DNA from: Mrakia gelida
Taxonomy: Eukaryota > Basidiomycota > Tremellomycetes > Cystofilobasidiales > Mrakiaceae
Assembly (NCBI GenBank): GCA_024345305.1
Contig: BRON01000002.1
Coordinates: forward strand, 2,356,001 to 2,420,000
Reading direction: 5' to 3'
DNA: 64,000 nucleotides
The translations under genes and the position numbers were made by a program. The notes under the pieces were generated by a model, which made no database searches, was not told where the DNA came from, and was given only the letters and a program-made list of their open reading frames with translations. This document shows, piece by piece, positions 33,595 to 43,644 of this stretch; the first letter of the stretch is position 1; every line of letters begins with the position of its first letter.

Positions 33595-35361
33595 TCAATC
33601 GAGGTCGACATCCCCATCCCCCTCCCTCGTCTCAGCTTCCAGCTCAGCGAGAGGCCACCCCGTCTCCGCTTGAGTGAACACGGTCGAGCGAAGTCCGTGC
33701 GAGAGGGAGATGAGGAGCTCGTCGCTGCACCACCAAACAAACCAAAACCGAAACAAGGTCAGCTTCGAAGAATCGACGCGTCGAACGAACGAACCGAAAT
33801 AAGATCAGGTCACTCACCTCGCAACTCTAACCACCCACCCCACATAATCCTCCACCCAAACTTTCACAAACACCTCGTACCCCTCCCCACCCTCCAGCAC
33901 CCTCTTCATCGCGAGCAGCGACCTAACGACGCTCTTGCGTCCTCCCTCGAGCACGTCGCAGACATCTTGCCTGACTTTTTCCGCGAGCGCCCACGATCGG
34001 TACAGCGGGAAGGCGACCATTCTACGGTAGCTTGCTCGGAGAACGGAGGGGAGGGTAGGGTAGGCTGAGGCGGGGGTGAGGGAAGTGAAGAGCGGGAGGA
34101 GGGAAGTGAGGGTCCAGGGGGATTCGAGGGTGGGATCGGACAGGGTTTGGCGGGTGTCGTAGGCTTGGGAGAGGAGGAGGAGGAGGAGGGGGGAGGTTAG
34201 GGTTGTGAGAGAAGAGGGGGTTGGGTCTGCGAACACGCGTCCAACAAGAAAGAAAAAAGGAAGGGCGAAGGAGAGGGAGAGGGGTGAGTTCAAAGTTCGA
34301 GTCCTACTGTTCGACGCGTCGAACGCAACGTCGTTCAATTTCACTCACATTCTCGTACGGGGATCCCCTTAAGCTCCTCTTTCTCCTCCTCAGTGAAGTA
34401 CTCCTCATCACTAACTCCCACTTCCACACCTCCTTCCTTCCTCAGTCTCAGCTCAGCGGTGAGAGGAGCCTCCCACCTCACCACCTCCCCAATCTCCTCA
34501 TCGTACACAAAATCCCCCTGGTAGTACCCCGGATCGAACCTCTCGTTCTCTGCTTCCTCTGCGAGCCTTAAGCGCTCCTCGGGAGTGGTGGTTTCGGGGT
34601 TGGGACCCAGGTGGAGGAGTTCTTCTGCTATGGGAGGGGGGTGGTGGAAGAGGGAGGTGTGCAGGGAGAGGAAGCCGTAGGATTGGGAGGGAAGGGCGTT
34701 GACACTGGGTTGGGTGGAGGTGGTGGGAGTGGGAGTGGGAGCGGATTGAGGGAGAAGCCAGGAGTTGGCTTCGGCTGAAGAACGAACGAGGAACGAAGAA
34801 CGTTAGGAGAGAGCGGGAAGAACGACGGGAAGGGGAGGAAACGAGCTCGAGCTCGAGCTCACTCACCTTCCAGCAAGACTTTCCTCTCCTTCAACAACCC
34901 TTCCATCCTCTCGTCCCTCATCACTCCCTCCGTCGAGGCGACCTCCAACACCTCCTCTGCGTCGTGCTTGATCTCAACCTTCTTCCCCTTCCCGCTCGCT
35001 AAGAGCTTGTCCATATCATCCAGCCCGACGAACTCTTGGTCTGGAATGAGTTTGGACAAGCTGACGATCAAGGCTCCTGTTGGAGGATCGTACTTGGCTG
35101 AGGAAGAGTCGTCCTCGATGCATGGGCCTGGGAGGGTGAGTCGGAGGAAGTAAGGGGGGATGTGTAGGGAGAAGTGAGTGTCTTGGGTGTGGATCTCGAT
35201 GTCAGTCGACTGGAGCGAAAGAAGGGAGGAGAGGTGAGCTCGCTCGTTTCGGTTTGGCGAGAGCAGGTTCGCAGAGGATGACTCACGTTTATGGCTGGAC
35301 AGAGAGCTGTGATGATGAGAGACGTGGGAGTCTGGGACAGGTGGAAGGAAGGAGTGAGCAT
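33595..35361 (-). CDS. SHQ1: SHQ1, H/ACA snoRNP assembly chaperone
   Basis: SHQ1 holds dyskerin/Cbf5 before its incorporation into H/ACA RNPs. The start MLTPSFHLSQTPTSLIITAL and the following TDIEIHTQDTHFSLHIPPYF and LRLTLPGPC form the N-terminal CS-like domain. It continues with DPPTGALIVSLSKLIPDQEF and the acidic GLDDMDKLL segment. The C-terminal SHQ1 domain shows SYGFLSLHTSLFHHPP, NPETTTPEERLRLAEEAENE, RFDPGYYQGDFVYDEEI, YFTEEEKEELKGIP, the helices LLLLLLSQAYDTRQTLSDPT and ESPWTLTSLLPLFTSL, then SYRRMVAFPLYRSWALAEKV and AMKRVLEGGEGYEVFVKVWV. The order and spacing match the family. Seven or so exons are needed; the last encodes a short acidic tail ending DVDLD at 33595. It diverges from the AIM34-like gene. 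Confidence 0.92.
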
Positions 35362-35837
35362 CGTGAGTCGGCGTTGAAGGAGAAGGGAGAGAGGGAGGCG
35401 AGGGAAGGAGAAGTTTCGAGCTCACCAAGGGAAGCAGGAGGGGTCAGTAACGCTACCAAGCTCCGGGGCGAGGATGAGAACTTTCTGGTAGAGCTCTTAA
35501 GACTCTGATCTCTACGAGAAAGCGGATGTGGAGGCGCTCGAGATCAAATTTGTGGTCCAGAACGAAGAAGAGAGGCAAGCACGTTCAGCCTCGAAGCTCG
35601 ACGCGCGAACGTCAACAAACCGACCTCGCACCTCTCTTTCGGGAAGATTTTCAGTCAAAACCTCTCACCAGCGGACAGATCTTCATCTCACCTCTTCTCC
35701 GAGCAATTTTTCCTCCCGAAAAAGACTCCGAAAACAGCGTCATCCGCTGCTGCGTGTGCTAGCCTCCGACTCTCCCTTTGACTCCATCGCTCCGACGTCC
35801 TTGTCCTCCCCAACGTCCATCTTCTCTCTCTCTCGCC
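35362..35837. promoter_or_regulatory. Divergent promoter: SHQ1 and AIM34-like gene
   Basis: A 476-bp interval separates two divergent ATGs and must carry both promoters. Several overlapping short open frames are present without family features. No clear TATA or CCAAT element was found. The plus-strand side is pyrimidine-rich just before 35838. Confidence 0.5.
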
Positions 35838-37252
35838 ATGCTTCGCTCCACTCTCCGCTCTTCTCGGTCGATCCCTTCCTTCCACGTCTCTCCCCTCGCT
35901 ATCGGATCCCGACACCTCGCTTCCACCGCTCTCTTCCAGGTCGCCTGGGAGAAGGAGACAGTCAAGTCATTGAAGGCAGAGCTCGCGAAACGAGGTCTTT
36001 CATCGTTCGTCCCTTCCCTCCCATCTCTCTCCATACAATCTTCGCTTGCGTTCACAAACCCGTTCCTACAACCGTCTGACCTCCCTCTTCCCTCCTTCGA
36101 TCTCTACCATTGTTTAGGACTGGCAAGAAGGACGTTCTCGTCGCTCGGATTACCTCGGCAGACTCCTCCTTCCCTTCCTCCCGATCCGTCTCTTCCTCCC
36201 CTCCAGCTCCAGCTGCTGCTGCTGCTCCCAAGAAGGTCGTCTCAGCTGAGCATTCAGCCAAGAAGGGAGAGACTGCCGAGGAGGCCGTCACCGCTCCTGG
36301 AACGGTCGAGATCTCCTCGCCTGCTACAGCTCATGTCCCCGCGAAGGATACCTCGCCTTCCAAAACACAGGCCCCAGGTCGTGAGTAGCTCTAACTTCCC
36401 TTCCCTTTCCTTCTAGCTTGGATCGAGCGAACGAATGAAACGAGAGCTGACTAGGTTTGCGTTTGTTTGAATAGTCCCCAACAACCCCCTCGATTCAGCT
36501 GCTACGACTCTGGACGTGAAGATGCCTGTGGAGAAGGTCGCGAAGGAGGAAGCTACTCCCATCGTTCGTTCTCTTTCTCTCCCTGCTCTGGCTCCCGAGC
36601 TTCTCGAACACCTTCCCTTCTCGAGCTCAACCTCAACACTAACCTCCTCCCCTCTCTTTCGTTGCCTCATCAGCCCACCATCCTCGGTCCCGGCTCAACC
36701 TACCCTCCCTCCCCTCCCGCTCCCGCTCCCTCTTCCTCCTCCTCCTCCCCCAAACTCCTCACCACCGCCTCCGCCTCCACCCACCTCACCCCTCCCCGCT
36801 CCCACTCCCACTCCCTCGCCGACTCCCACTCCATCGACGTAGCCGAAGGAGTCCAGGACTCCCTCCATCGACCTCTCAACGAATCCGAATCCTCGGGAGC
36901 TTACCTCGCGCTCGCTATCCTCGCAGGAGGATGGCTCTTCTCCTACTTCGTCGATAAGGTCTCGCCCCTCGCGATCAAGAAGGTTCAGGAGGTGGAGAAG
37001 AAGGTTGGGGAGTTGGAGAAGAAGGGAGAGAAGAAGGTTGGGGAGGTGTTGAAGGAGGGGAAGGCGCTTGTGGGAGAGGCGGAGAAGAAGGTTGAGGGTG
37101 CGTACGAGGATGTGAAGGAGAAGGCGAAGGGAGTGGTCGGGGATGCGAAGAAGAAGGTTGAGGAGGGGAAGGGGAAGGTCGAGGAGGTGGTGGAGGAGGG
37201 GAAGAAGAAGGTTGAGCAGGGGAAGGAGGTCGTGAAGGAGAAGACGAAGTAG
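35838..37252 (+). CDS. Mitochondrial SAP-domain membrane protein, AIM34-like
   Basis: The N-terminus MLRSTLRSSRSIPSFHVSPL is rich in Arg/Ser without acids, a good mitochondrial presequence. A SAP motif is assembled across intron 1 (KETVKSLKAELAKRGLS, then GKKDVLVARI). The next exons are Ala/Pro/Ser-rich linkers. One membrane span follows (AYLALAILAGGWLFSYFVDK), then about 90 residues of Lys/Glu/Val heptad or 11-mer-like amphipathic repeats (KKVGELEKKGEKKVGEVLKE and similar) to the stop at 37250. Presequence, SAP and a single TM match the yeast AIM34 type of inner-membrane protein, whose role in mitochondrial inheritance is poorly defined. The repetitive amphipathic tail may bind membranes or form a coiled coil; that is inference. 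About four exons are used. Confidence 0.75.
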
Positions 37253-37451
37253 AGTAGTTTAGGGATTGTGTCGATGGTCTATCTTCGTGGTTCTTTTTGG
37301 CGTGCGTTTTGCAGGGTTGTTGAGTGAGCTCGATCTATGGTATTGATCTTGATTGACTCTCTCGTCGGGGAAAACAAACGCGATTCGGTTCAGCCCGAAA
37401 GCCCATCGAGCTCAACTGGAGCGCTCCCTCTTTCCCTTCGAACGCTCACCC

Positions 37452-38532
37452 ATGTCCATAACTTCGTCTTCCTCCCTCTCAGGAATCAAAGCTTGCTTCT
37501 TCGATATCTTCGGAACGACTGTCAACTGGGGGGAGAGCATCCCTCTCGCTCTTCGGGAAGCAGCGAAGGGAGCTGAGGCACCAGCGCCGTTCGAGAGTTG
37601 GGACGAGGTTGCGAGGGAGTGGAGGGATGGGTTCTTTGTTGAGTGAGTTCAGATTTGGATGAGGTGTGAGTGGGATGGTTGAGCAGAAGCTGATGAGTGT
37701 TTTGATCTCGTTGGGTTGCTCGTGTCAGGTTCAAGAAGCTCAAAGACGAAGGAGATCTCACCTTTCCGTCGGTTCGTTCGTTTCGTTTCGTTTCAGCCCT
37801 CCCTCTCTTCTCTTCCCTTCTCTCTCACCAACCCACTCACCCCACCCCTCTCTCACCCTTCTTGTCTCTTCACAGGTCGACACAATCCACCTAACCTCCC
37901 TCCACCACCTCCTCTCCACCTCCCCACCCTCTCTCGCCTCCCTCCTCCCGCCCCCAACCCACCCCTCCCTCCTCCTCGCCTGGCACGCCGTCCCCCCCTG
38001 GCCAGACATGCCCCCAGCCCTCACCTCCTTAGCATCCAAAGGTCTCCTCCTCGTCGCCCTCGCAAACGGATCCACCTCCGTCTTGCTCTCCCTCGCACGA
38101 AAGGGAGGACTGAAGTTCGATCTCATCGTCGCGAGTGATGGGGTGAGGATGTGGAAACCGGATCCGGAGATTTATAGGTTGGCGTTGAAGATGGTTGGGC
38201 TGGAGGCGAGGGAGGTTTTGATGGTTGCTAGTGTGAGTTGGGCTCACCCAAACCAAAAACGGAGCGACGGTCGACGGTCGAGCTGATCGCGTTTCTTTTG
38301 GTTTTGCTTTCTCTCTCGCGACTTCGATTTGGTTTGGCTACCACAGCACGCCTACGATCTGGAAGCTTCTCAGGGGGTGGGGATCAAGACTGCATACATC
38401 GAGAGGAGGACGGAGGATGTTGGGTTGGAGGATTACGAGGAGAGGTTGAAGAGGTTTGATTTGGTGGTGAGGGAGGGAGAGGGTGGGATGGGGAGGGTGG
38501 AGGAGGTTTTGCTTACTGGAAGATCGAATTGA
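37452..38532 (+). CDS. Haloacid dehalogenase type II-like hydrolase (HAD superfamily)
   Basis: The protein starts MSITSSSSLSGIKACFFDIF and holds HAD motif I (FFDIFGTTVNWG, nucleophile Asp), motif II (LVALANGSTSVLL), motif III (VASDGVRMWKPDPEIYRLAL with the catalytic Lys) and the motif IV region ending MVASHAYDLEASQGVGIKTA followed by YIERR. This set and the order match L-2-haloacid dehalogenase type II enzymes, which hydrolyse 2-halo acids by an ester on the motif I Asp. Many fungal members have unknown natural substrates. About four exons are used, with introns showing GTGAGT donors. It lies 200 bp behind the AIM34-like gene on the same strand. Confidence 0.87.
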
Positions 38533-39214
38533 GTACGTTTTGGTGATCTGCGTTTGTGATTTGGCTCGTGGATTCGTGTGAGAGCGCGAGAGGGGAGGGG
38601 AGGGGGTTGCTTCGATGCGTCTCGTCTCGCTCGCCTTTCGCCTCCTCCTTCTTTCCTCTCCCTCTTTCCTGATCGCACCAGAGTCCACGCTCAGTAGCCT
38701 TCAAGTGGACTGAACCTTGAACGGGGAGCTTCTTTTCCATCTTCGTCCCGCTGTCCAAGAACGAACACGATCCGACGCGTTGACGTCTCGGTCTCTTGCC
38801 TCTCTCGCAACGATTCAATGATGAGCAAGGCAGCGAGTCTTGTCTTAAATAACAAAAGAGAGTCTACGGCGAAGTTATGGCTTCTAGGAGAGAGACAAAC
38901 AGCACAGCGAAATAACAAAGCGAAGGTGAAGAGAAGAGAAGAGGAAAGGCGAACACGCACTCAAAAGTCCCAAAAAAGTTAACCCAAGTAATATGTCCAC
39001 GTGTATAAGATCACGAACCAACAGAATCCCAAAACGAAAAGAATGAAGAGAAAAGCGAAGGAGAAACAAGGACGGAAGCGAGAGCGACGAAGACTGGAAC
39101 GCGTCGAACCAAAGCGAAATCGAAGGTCAGCCCTCTCGTTCTCCCTACCCGTTCCTCCTCGAAAGATTCGAAGACGAGGGACACAAACGACTCACCGATC
39201 ACCGTTCCTAGCAA
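38533..39214. other. Convergent intergenic region: HAD gene and Ser/Thr-rich membrane protein gene
   Basis: These 682 bp lie between two convergent stop codons. Short frames occur on both strands but lack family features or consistent splice signals. No RNA gene or repeat was recognised. Confidence 0.5.
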
Positions 39215-42200
39215 TCAGCGAGCGACTCCGGCTCTGTCGCTGAAAGGACTCTCGACGATCCCTTGCTCCTCGTCCCAACCCCTCGGAGGGGCAGCTCCCG
39301 TCCCCCACGCACTCCCTGCTGCTCCTCCTACGGCTGCTCCTCCCAGCGCTGCAGGAATGGCTGCTCCTGCAGCTGAGCCTGCGAAGGGACCAGCGGTGGC
39401 TCCGGACGCGCCTGTGTAGACGGCCGCGTTCGCGCCTGAGGTCGCTCCTCCGGCGGCGGCTGCGTTGGCGGTCTGAGAAAGGGAGGTTCGAAGAAGGGGA
39501 GGAAGACTCAGTACGAGAAAGAAAGAGGGAAAGAGAAAGAGGGAGAGAGAGGAAGAGACGACGACTCACAGCAGCTGTGCCCATCTGAACTCCAGCGTTT
39601 CCAGCTCCCGCTCCCACCCCTCCTCCTCCTGCCCCTCCAGCTCCTCCAGTACCTCCGGCAGAACCAGCTCCTGCACCAGCTCCGGCTCCAGCTCCCGAAG
39701 CGGCTCCAGCTCCAGCAGCACCCGCACCAGCAGCTCCAGCAGCAGCTCCCGCTCCGAGCCCCGTCAAAGCTCCCAAAATGATTCCCTTCGCGATCAGGAC
39801 TCCGATGGTGATGGCTGCCACTCCCCCGACGATGCTTCCCACCGCTACACCAGCCTTCTGTCCTCCCGAGAGGGACGTCGCAGTGTTGACGTTCCCTGCG
39901 GCGACGACGACGGCGCTCGCGCTCGCCTCTGCTGAAGAGGAGGGAGGCGACTCGGAGGACGCGACTTCGGAGGGCGAGGCTGAGGTTGAGATGGGTACGA
40001 GGGTGGAGAAGACGGAGGAGGCTGCGTCGGTGGAGAGGACGAGGGAGAGGGAGGTGGGAGTTTCCGAGGGGAGGACGGGCGTCGAAGTGAGGGTGATGGG
40101 AGCTGAGATGGTTTGAGCGGACGTGACGACTTGGGAATCCGATTGAGTGACGAGGAGTTGAGAGACGATTTCGGAGGCGGAGGTGACGAGGATGAGGGAG
40201 GGTGTAGCGCTGATGGGGACTTGTGAAACGACCTCCGAGGTCGAGACGATGGGGACGAGGAGGGGGGTTGCCGAGGCTGATTCCGAGACGGTTTCGGACG
40301 CTGAGGTTGGGAGGGGAGAGGTTAAAGAGGGGACGGCGGAGGTGGAAACGACCGAGGTTGAGATGACTTCGCTTGTACTGAAAAAAGGGGGCGAAGTCGG
40401 GTCAGAGGGAAGAAGAGGCGACGAAGAGGAAGAACGCGACGCGACGCGAACGCCGGAAGAGATAGACTTACGACGATACGATGTCGGAGGATGTTGCAGC
40501 GGGAACACTACTGGTGACAGCCGACGAGGTTGCAAGAGAGCTACTGAAATATGGAGAGATCGCGAGTCAGCTGGATGGTTTCAAGGATGAGAAGAACGAA
40601 AAGTGCTCACGTTGAGATCGTCGAAGAGGGAACGACGGACGAGCTGCTGGGCTCCGATGAGATCCTGCAGGGAAGAAGAGATAAGCCCTGTCAGCTTATT
40701 AAAAAGACGAGAAGAATCGATCGAGAAGAACGGACGAGGTCGAAGTCGGCGTCGAAGACGAGATCGAGGAGCTGATGCTCGACCTGCTCGAACCGAAGAC
40801 GCGACGGTCAGCAACGAGCGAGAGGCGAAAGAGGAGGGAAGATCTACTCACGTGGTTGTAGACGTGGTGATACTCGAAGACGTGAGCGACGATGTGGTTG
40901 TCGGAACAGCTCTGTTTGTTGAAAAAGGACGTGCAGGTCAGTTCGAGTAGGAGAGCAGGATGATTCGAGGGGGAGAAGACTCACGAGGACGTTGTAGAGG
41001 TCAAGCTTGAGGTGAAGGTTGAGGTGACCGAGCTCGTGGTAGAGATTGGAGACGTGAGCGACGATGTGGTTGTCGGAACAGCTCTGTTCGGCGAAAAAGG
41101 ACGTGCAGGTCAGTTCGAGTAGGAGGGCAGGATGATTCGAGGGGGAGAAGACTCACGAGGACGTTGTAGAGGTCAAGCTTGAGGTGAAGGTTGAGGTGAC
41201 CGAGCTCGTGGTAGAGATTGGAGACGTGAGCGACGATGTGGTTGTCGGAACAGCTCTGTTCGGCGAAAAAGGACGTGCAGGTCAGTTCGAGTAGGAGGGC
41301 AGGATGATTCGAGGGGGAGAAGACTCACGAGGACGTTGTAGAGGTCAAGCTTGAGGTGAAGGTTGAGGTGACCGAGCTCGTGGTAGAGATTGGAGACGTG
41401 AGCGACGATGTGGTTGTCGGAACAGCTCTGTTCGGCGAAAAAGGACGTGCAGGTCAGTTCGAGTAGGAGGGCAGGATGATTCGAGGGGGAGAAGACTCAC
41501 GAGGACGTTGTAGAGGTCAAGCTTGAGGTGGAGGTGGAGGTTGAGGTAGTCGAGCTCGTCGTGGAGATTGGAAACAAAGAAGAGCTAGACGACGAAGACG
41601 ACGAAGAGCTGGACGACGAGCTGGATTTGGAGGGAGGAGAAACGAGAGGATGAGCTTCCAGATAGTTGTCAGAAGTATAGACATTACTCACGAAGAAGAA
41701 GAGGACGAAGAGGTCAAGAAAGTCGTGCAGACGGGAGCGGGAGTGACATACGAGACGCTGACGAGCGAGCTCTGAGTGAGGGTCGCGGTTGGTAGAGTGA
41801 GCGTGCTGGTGAAGGTTTGGGTGATGCTGGATGTGATCTCGCTCGGTTCGAAGGAGACGACAGCAGTGAAGACTTGGCCGTTGTACGTGAACTGGACCGT
41901 TTCCATGGGGTTCTTGCACCCGGGCCCGGGGACGGTGGGGGGATCGCAGGTGATAGACCTACAGAGACGAAACAGCAGATAACCGAATAAGCATCAGAGC
42001 GAGACAGGGAACACTAGGGGAAGACATGCTCACAGTTGCTGAACGTAGTACTCGTCGCAACTGGGGTTGAGGAAAGGAGAGAGAAAAGGGCGTGTGAGTG
42101 AAACTCCTCGAACTCGAACGAGCGAAGAAGATAGCTGAAGGGAGGAGTTTCCTAACGTACCAGTATCCTACGGTCCCAGGAACGAAGTCGGAACCTATAC

Positions 42201-42514
42201 AGGCGTCGCTGCCGCCGTTCCCAATCAGCCTGCACGATTTCACCACGTCGCAACCACCGATGGCCACGACTTCCGGAGGGCATTTAGCCTGTGGTACACC
42301 GACGATAGGGATTGAAGAGCTGAATGAAGAAGATTGAAGGGAGGGGATGGAAGAGGTCAGCATGGACTGGAGGGCAGGAGGAAGGAGGAGAAAAAGAGGC
42401 GTACGGAGTGACCAGGGTCGAGTACGAAGTCGTCGTCGAGAAGAGCGTGGTGGTTTCGTAGGTGAAGAAGGTTGAGACGGCTGAGGCCGAGAAGCTGTTG
42501 CAGGATACGCTCAT
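39215..42514 (-). CDS. Ser/Thr-rich membrane protein with tandem 33-residue repeats
   Basis: The coding path begins MSVSCNSFSASAVSTFFTYE and continues through cysteine-containing segments (IPIVGVPQAKCPPEVVAIGG, CDVVKSCRLIGNGGSDACIG, CDPPTVPGPGC) and a conserved-looking stretch METVQFTYNGQVFTAVVSFE. A Ser/Thr mucin-like region follows that includes tandem 33-residue repeats (AVPTTTSSLTSPISTTSS, then VTSTFTSSLTSTTSS), each encoded by one 99-bp exon. A second long Ser/Thr region (SEVISTSVVSTSAVPS type) leads to a membrane span (GVAVGSIVGGVAAITIGVLI) and a Gly/Ala-rich tail ending ESPFSDRAGVAR, TGA at 39215. It looks like a heavily O-glycosylated cell-surface sensor or adhesin. No signal peptide is evident at the chosen ATG, so the true 5' end may lie in upstream exons, possibly the doubtful locus at 42610-43528. 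Confidence 0.65.
40883..41580 (-). repeat. Tandem array of 172-bp exon-plus-intron units
   Basis: Unit boundaries (CACGAGGACG donor motif) fall at 40981, 41153, 41325 and 41497, exactly 172 bp apart. Three units look identical to the base by eye. A partial, slightly diverged unit precedes them (40883-40980), and the last (41497 on) diverges after about 35 bp. Each unit holds one 99-bp exon (33 codons, frame-preserving) and one 73-bp intron with donor GTGAGT, branch AACTGAC and acceptor GAACAG. It lies in the Ser/Thr-rich region of the membrane protein gene. Confidence 0.9.
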
Positions 42515-42609
42515 GGTGGAGGAGCGAGACGAAGGAGAGAGGAGATGGTGGTGGGCGGAGGGAGAAGAGAGAGTTCGTCGAAAGCGAGGGCAAAAGACGA
42601 AGAACCGAT

Positions 42610-43528
42610 TCAAGGGAGCTTCATGCACGCCTCTTCCCTCTTTTGGAAGGCAAGATGAGCTTGGCGAGTTGAATCCTCCGTGGAGCGACCCTGGGACAAC
42701 GAGGAGCCGAACAAGGGAAGCGAGAACTGAAGTCAGCGCTCGCGCGTCCGAACTTCCTTCGCGACGCGTCGTTGTTGGTCCGCTCACTCTCCCTTTCGCA
42801 AGGACTTACAGCTTTGGATGTCGTCTCTACACAGGATGTGGCACTGGAAAGACGAGTAGCTGTGCTCTTGAGTGTTCCAAACACGAGAACGGAGGCGAAC
42901 AAGCGCTTCAGTTCACTTCGGAAAGAGGCGCAAGGGCTGATCGGGGAGGGCGGGAAGCGAAGGTTCGTTCCTTCGATCTGCTCTTTTTGACGAGAGACAA
43001 TCGAACTCACCCACAGGGATGCTTCCGTGGATTGCGATGAAGTCGGTCAGAAGCTGTGGGGAGAACCAACGGGAAGTCAGCTGTTGCTGAAGACCACGAC
43101 GACGGGAGCGAAGGAGAAGACTGACCTCGTTTCGGTTCGAAAGGACGAAAGATGGAGCAAGTTGAGCCTCGAAGGTTCTTCAAACTGATGTCAGAAGATG
43201 ATGGGCTCTCGAAGGCGCGGATGTTTCTGCGTGAACAGGATGAAAGAGCGAAGAGGCGTCAGGGAGGAGATGGGCAAAGAAGTCGACTTCGGTCGCCGCT
43301 CAGAAACGACTCACCGAGAGATAGAGTTGAAGAGGGAAAATCTTCCGAGGTCTACTCGGCCACCGCTCGTCCCCGATCTTGAATCTCCGATCTGAAGCAT
43401 CTGAGCGAGAAGAAAGGCGAATAGGCGACGCGTCGCCGTCAGTCTCGACGAACGAAGATGAGAGACGCGAGACGATCTCTTCGCGCTCGACAGCCGCCTA
43501 CAGGATGTCTGGAGAGATACAAGCTCAT
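42610..43528 (-). CDS. Doubtful small spliced gene or 5' exons of the membrane protein gene
   Basis: Four or five introns with consensus donors (GTGAGT, GTCAGT, GTAAGT), mostly with a CTGAC branch site, line up on the minus strand in one consistent frame. The putative protein starts MSLYLSRHP, continues MLQIGDSRSGTSGGRVDLGR and FNSISRNIRAFESPSSSDIS, includes LFASVLVFGTLKSTATRLSS and ATSCVETTSKA, and ends FQKREEACMKLP with a TGA about 96 bp before the ATG of the next gene. No family is recognised. The hydrophobic LFASVLVFGTL followed by Ser/Thr/Cys sequence resembles a signal region, so these may be true 5' exons of the downstream Ser/Thr-rich protein, or a spliced leader, rather than an independent gene. 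Splicing is well supported; the protein product is not. Confidence 0.35.
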
Positions 43529-43644
43529 CTTCGCTTTCCCACAATCTTTCTCCAAGACAACTCGCCGAACTCCAACGTCAACCGAAAGAAAGAAAAAAGC
43601 TCATCTCAGAACTCCTCCCTCCCTCTTCTCGCCCCCTCCCTACG

